Source: Duganella radicis
GTDB lineage: Bacteria; Pseudomonadota; Gammaproteobacteria; Burkholderiales; Burkholderiaceae_D
Reading direction: 5' to 3'
Length of the DNA stretch: 64,000 nt
Assembly: GCF_009720825.1 (NCBI RefSeq)
Contig: NZ_WNKY01000026.1
Location: forward strand, 1-64,000
The position numbers were made by a program, and so were the translations under genes. Position 1 is the stretch's first letter, and each line of letters starts with the position of its first letter. The notes under the pieces were generated by a model, which had not been told where the DNA came from, did not search any database, and was given only the letters and a program-made list of their open reading frames with translations. Below, one piece after another: positions 60,303 through 64,000 of this stretch.

Positions 60303-63300
60303 TTACTTGGCGGCCAGGATGCCGTGGCTGGCCGCGCTTTGCAGGGCCTTGAGGCGCAGCTCGTCGTCGGTCGCCACCGCCGTGGCCGGCGCCGCCAGCT
60401 GGGCCGCGCTGTACTGGCCGATGGCGCTGGCCAGCGCGGCGGTGTTGCCGCTGACGCCGCCCGGCACTTCCAGCTTGGCCGCGTTGGCGCTGGCTTCGGC
60501 CGCCGCGCTGTAGCCGTTCAGCGCCTGGCTCAGGCCGCTCACCGAGGCCGTCAGCGAGGTGGCCGGGGCCGACATCTGGAACCACACGTCGGCCGCCTGG
60601 TGGGTGGCGCCGTCGCTGGTCTCGAAGGTCGAGGTGATGCCGACGATGTTGCCGTTGTTGAGCGAGGCGTTCTGCTTGGCGTCCAGGTTCAGCTTGGTGA
60701 TGCCGAGGTCGCCCAGCGATTTCAGCTCGTCGGCCTGGCTGATGCCGTCGGCGTTGCCGTCGACCCAGACTTGCAGCTTGCCGAAGCTGCTGTCCTTGCT
60801 GTCGATCGCGCCGTCGCCGTTGGTGTCGAGCTCGCCCAGGGCCTGGTAGCCGGTGGTGGCTTTGCTGCCGTTGGCCAGGGTGGTGCCCGAACCGAACAGC
60901 TCGCTACCATCGTTGATGCTGCCGTCGCCGTTGCGGTCCAGCACCAGCAGGCCGTCGCCGCCGCCGACCCAGCCCACGGCGCCCTTCTGGCCGTTGGCTT
61001 GCAGGTCGAACTGGACGCCGGACGCGATGTTCAGCGTCGAGATGCCGTTGCCGTTCAGGTCCAGCACGATCGGCGTGCCCAGCGGCGAAGCCAGCGCGTT
61101 GATCTGGTCGGTGGTCAGGCCCGGCACCTGGGCGCTGGTGATGGCGCACACCTGGCTGCTGGTCAGCGAGTGGATCTGATCGGTCGACAGGCCGCTGATC
61201 TGGTCGGAGGTCAGGGCGGCGATGGCCGAGGTTTTCAGGGCCACCAGATCGGCGGTTTCAATCGCCTTCAGCTGGTTGGTGCTCAGCGCGCGGACCTGGT
61301 TGGTGCTCAGGGCCGCGGTCTGGGTGCTGCCCAGCGCCACGATCTGGTCGGTGGTGAGCGCCTGGATCTGGCTGGTTTTCAGGCCGACGAAGGCGGCGGT
61401 CTTGAGGGCCGCCACATCGTCGGTGCCCAGCGCGGCCACGGCGTCGCTGCTCAGCGCGCCCACCTGCGACGAGCTCAGCGCGTTGACCTGGGTGGAGTTC
61501 AGCGCCACGGCCTGGTTGGTGCTCAGCAGCGCCAGATTGGCGGTGCTCAGGGCCACCACCTGGGCGGCGCTCAGGTTGCTGATCTGGTCGGTGGTCAGGG
61601 CCGACACCTGCGCGGTTTTCAGCGCGCTGATCAGGCCGGTGCGCAGCACGGCCAGGTCGGCGGTCTCGATGGCGGCGATGCCGTCGGTCGACAGGACGCC
61701 GAATTGCAGCGTGCTCAGCGCGTTGAGTTGCGACGAGCTCAGCGCCACCACCTGGTTGGTGCTCAGGCCGGCCGACAGGGCGTTGGTGCTCAGCGCCGCG
61801 ATCTGGGCGCTGGTCAGCACACCCACCTGGTCGGTGGTCAGGGCGCCCACCTGGTCGGTGTTGAGGGCCTGGATGCTGCCGGTCTTCAGGGCCGTCAGGT
61901 CGGCGGTCTCGATCGCCGCGACGGCCGAGGTGCCCAGCGCGCTCACTTGCTTGCTGTTCAGCGCGGCGACCTGGGCGCTGGTCAGCGCGATGATCTGGTC
62001 GGTCGACAGGTTGCTGACCTGGGCGGTCGACAGCGCGGCAAAGGTGCCGGTGCGCAGCGCCTGCAGGTCGTCGGTTTGCAGGGCCACGATGCCGTCGGTC
62101 GACAGCGCGCCGATCTGCGACGAGCTCAGCACGCCAGCCTGGCTGGTGTTCAGCGCCACCACCTGGTTGGTGCTCAGGTTGGCGATGCTGCTGGTGCTCA
62201 GGGCGGCGGCCTGGCCGGTGGTCAGGTTGCTGATCTGGTCGGTGGTCAGGGCGGTCAGCTGCGCGGTCTTCAGGGCCGCGATGGTGCTGGTCTTCAGGCC
62301 GATGATATCGGCCGTCTCGATCGCCGCCACGGCGTCGGTCGACAGCGCGCCGAACTGGGCGGTGGTGAGGCCGGCCAGCTGGGCCGAGGTCATCGCCACC
62401 ACCTGGTTGGTGGTCAGGCCGAAGGCCAGGGCGTTGGTGCTCAGGGCCGCGATCTGGGCGCTGGTCAGCACGCCGACCTGGTCGGTGGTCAAGGCGCCCA
62501 TCTGGTCGGTGCTGAGCACGGCGATGCCGCCGGTTTTCAGCGCCGCCAGGTCGGCGGTCTCGATCGCCGCGATGGCCGAGGTGCCCAGCGCGTTCACTTG
62601 CTTGCTGTTCAGTGCGGCGACCTGGGCGCTGGTCAGGGCGATGATCTGGTCGGTCGACAGGTTGCTGACCTGGGCGGTGGTCAGGGCGCCAACGCTGCTG
62701 GTGCGCAGCGCCTGCAGGTCGTCGGTTTGCAGGGCCACGATGCCGTCGGTGCTCAGCACGGCGATCTGGGCCGAGCTCAGCACGCCAGCCTGGCTGGTGG
62801 TCAGCGCCACCACCTGGTTGGTGCTCAGGTTGGCGATGCTGCTGGTGCTCAGGGCGGCGGCCTGGCCGGTGGTCAGATTGCCGATCTGGTCGGTGGTCAG
62901 GGCGGTCAGCTGCGCGGTCTTCAGGGCCGCGATGGTGCTGGTCTTCAGGCCAACGATGTCGGCCGTCTCGATGGCGGCCACGGCGTCGGTCGACAGCGCG
63001 CCGAACTGGGCGGTGGTCAGGCCGGCCAGCTGGGTCGAGGTCATCGCCACCACCTGGTTGGTGGTCAGGCCGAAGGCCAGCGCGTTGGTGGTCAGGGCCG
63101 CGATCTGGGCGCTGGTCAGCACGCCGACCTGGTCGGTGGTCAGGGCGCCCATCTGGTCGGTGCTGAGCACGGCGACGCCAGCGGTTTTCAGGGCCGCCAG
63201 GTCGGCGGTCTCGATCGCCGCGATGGCCGAGGTGCCCAGCGCGGTCACTTGCTTGCTGTTCAGCGCGCCAATCTGGGCGCTGGTCAGGGCGATGATCTGG

Positions 63301-64000
63301 TCGGTCGACAGGTTGCTGACCTGGGCGGTGGTCAGGGCGCCAACGGTGCCGGTGCGCAGCGCTTGCAGGTCGTCGGTTTGCAGGGCCACGATGCCGTCGG
63401 TGCTCAGCACGGCGATCTGGGCCGAGCTCAGCACGCCGGCCTGGCTGGTGGTCAGCGCCACCACCTGGTTGGTGCTCAGGTTGGCGATGCTGCTGGTGCT
63501 CAGGGCGGCGACCTGGCCGGTGGTCAGGTTGCCGATCTGGTCGGTGGTCAGGGCCGCCAGCTGCGCGGTCTTCAGGGCCGCGATGGTGCTGGTCTTCAGG
63601 CCGACGATGTCGGCCGTCTCGATGGCGGCCACGGCGTCGGTCGACAGCGCGCCGAACTGGGCGGTGGTCAGGCCGGCCAGCTGGGTCGAGGTCATCGCCA
63701 CCACCTGGTTGGTGGTCAGGCCGAAGGCCAGCGCGTTGGTGGTCAGGGCCGCGATCTGGGCGCTGGTCAGCACGCCGACCTGGTCGGTGGTCAGGGCGCC
63801 CATCTGGTCGGTGCTGAGCACGGCGATGCCGCCGGTTTTCAGCGCCGCCAGGTCGGCGGTCTCGATCGCCGCGATGGCCGAGGTGCCCAGCGCGGTGACT
63901 TGCTTGCTGTTCAGCGCGCCAACCTGGGCGCTGGTCAGGGCGATGATCTGGTCGGTCGACAGGTTGCTGACCTGGGCGGTGGTCAGGGCCGCGACGGTGC
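60303..64000 (-). CDS. Second giant octad-repeat protein with FrpC-like C-terminal module (partial)
   Basis: At least 1232 codons are visible; the 5' end lies beyond 64000. The repeats share the same octad consensus as the first giant (LSTDQIIALTSAQVAAL) with the same marker units (IETADLAA then LKT; LQTDDLQA then LRT) spaced 10, 7, 10 octads. Three near-identical 651-bp (217-residue) tandem units lie at 61850-63803. The C-terminal module matches that of the first protein: TPIVLDLNGNG, GLLVLDRNGDGSINDG, ELFGS, DTNGDGAIDSKD, VWVDGNADG, then ADVWFQM and an Ala-rich tail. One Cys occurs near the end of the array (SSQVCAITS). Cargo of the adjacent type I system is the best reading; the biological role is unknown. 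Confidence 0.9.
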   Translation of the reverse strand, partial: TVAALTTAQVSNLSTDQIIALTSAQVGALNSKQVTALGTSAIAAIETADLAALKTGGIAVLSTDQMGALTTDQVGVLTSAQIAALTTNALAFGLTTNQVVAMTSTQLAGLTTAQFGALSTDAVAAIETADIVGLKTSTIAALKTAQLAALTTDQIGNLTTGQVAALSTSSIANLSTNQVVALTTSQAGVLSSAQIAVLSTDGIVALQTDDLQALRTGTVGALTTAQVSNLSTDQIIALTSAQIGALNSKQVTALGTSAIAAIETADLAALKTAGVAVLSTDQMGALTTDQVGVLTSAQIAALTTNALAFGLTTNQVVAMTSTQLAGLTTAQFGALSTDAVAAIETADIVGLKTSTIAALKTAQLTALTTDQIGNLTTGQAAALSTSSIANLSTNQVVALTTSQAGVLSSAQIAVLSTDGIVALQTDDLQALRTSSVGALTTAQVSNLSTDQIIALTSAQVAALNSKQVNALGTSAIAAIETADLAALKTGGIAVLSTDQMGALTTDQVGVLTSAQIAALSTNALAFGLTTNQVVAMTSAQLAGLTTAQFGALSTDAVAAIETADIIGLKTSTIAALKTAQLTALTTDQISNLTTGQAAALSTSSIANLSTNQVVALNTSQAGVLSSSQIGALSTDGIVALQTDDLQALRTGTFAALSTAQVSNLSTDQIIALTSAQVAALNSKQVSALGTSAVAAIETADLTALKTGSIQALNTDQVGALTTDQVGVLTSAQIAALSTNALSAGLSTNQVVALSSSQLNALSTLQFGVLSTDGIAAIETADLAVLRTGLISALKTAQVSALTTDQISNLSAAQVVALSTANLALLSTNQAVALNSTQVNALSSSQVGALSSDAVAALGTDDVAALKTAAFVGLKTSQIQALTTDQIVALGSTQTAALSTNQVRALSTNQLKAIETADLVALKTSAIAALTSDQISGLSTDQIHSLTSSQVCAITSAQVPGLTTDQINALASPLGTPIVLDLNGNGISTLNIASGVQFDLQANGQKGAVGWVGGGDGLLVLDRNGDGSINDGSELFGSGTTLANGSKATTGYQALGELDTNGDGAIDSKDSSFGKLQVWVDGNADGISQADELKSLGDLGITKLNLDAKQNASLNNGNIVGITSTFETSDGATHQAADVWFQMSAPATSLTASVSGLSQALNGYSAAAEASANAAKLEVPGGVSGNTAALASAIGQYSAAQLAAPATAVATDDELRLKALQSAASHGILAAK
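61850..64000 (-). repeat. 651-bp tandem super-repeat inside the second giant gene
   Basis: A recurring phrase (the complement of codons for STDQMGA and STDQVGA) starts at 61850, 62501, 63152 and 63803, exactly 651 bases apart. Each unit is 27 octads plus one extra residue (AFGL). The units between 62501 and 63803 differ at only a few codons, and the 61850-62501 unit at more. The array continues past the end of the window. Confidence 0.93.

Overview
The window looks like a chromosomal segment of a high-GC betaproteobacterium, most likely Oxalobacteraceae (Massilia/Duganella/Janthinobacterium type). This is an inference from gene style (a DUF4148 protein, OmpW, an FccB-type flavoprotein, several chemoreceptors), strong GC bias at third codon positions and long hairpin elements. 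No rRNA, tRNA, CRISPR array or prophage was seen.

Layout. (1) 1-3.9 kb is a more AT-rich accessory patch: a Vsr mismatch endonuclease divergent from a C5-cytosine methyltransferase, a lone HigA-type antitoxin and two unrecognised small genes. (2) 3.9-12 kb holds a stress protein, a solute-binding protein and a minus-strand run: a molybdenum hydroxylase pair followed by soxX, soxY, soxZ, soxA, a cytochrome c and an FccB flavoprotein, with no soxB or soxCD. ompW diverges from this run behind an FNR/ANR-like box. (3) 12-21.4 kb is mostly housekeeping: two convergent chemoreceptors around a long hairpin, a lipoprotein, an M28 peptidase, a thioredoxin-like protein, folE and nudC.

(4) 21.6-33.6 kb is one 12-kb gene for a 3995-residue protein made almost wholly of 8-residue repeats (consensus L-[ST]-T-x-Q-[IVL]-x-A) and ending in an FrpC-like calcium-type module. 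(5) 33.8-56.6 kb is a glycan and protein-glycosylation cluster. It has two TPR/GT41 (SPINDLY/O-GlcNAc transferase family) proteins, one apparently active and one lacking the key residues; a 3-acetamido-3,6-dideoxyhexose set (ketoisomerase, aminotransferase, acetyltransferase); a CDP-3,6-dideoxyhexose set (rfbF, rfbG, rfbH, an SDR and a split transketolase); two small nucleotidyltransferases with HAD, GDPD, cupin and NTF2-like partners; GT2 enzymes and an FkbM methyltransferase. (6) 56.6-64 kb, minus strand, holds a second giant octad-repeat protein (its N-terminus lies outside the window), a terminator, then an HlyB-type ABC exporter and an HlyD-type adaptor.

The main discovery candidate is the whole 21.6-64 kb unit: two giant, Thr/Ser-rich, signal-peptide-free octad proteins that flank a glycosylation island and share a type I exporter. 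Both follow the same hidden rule: a charged marker octad (x-E-T-x-D-[LI]) followed by a Lys/Arg octad recurs every 7 or 10 octads. In the first protein 30 consecutive intervals follow an alternating 7/10 scheme, one of them two residues short. In the second the order is 10-7-10, packed into near-identical 651-bp tandem units. I infer a glycosylated, type I-secreted surface fibre or adhesin. Glycosylation and export of these proteins are not shown by the sequence itself.
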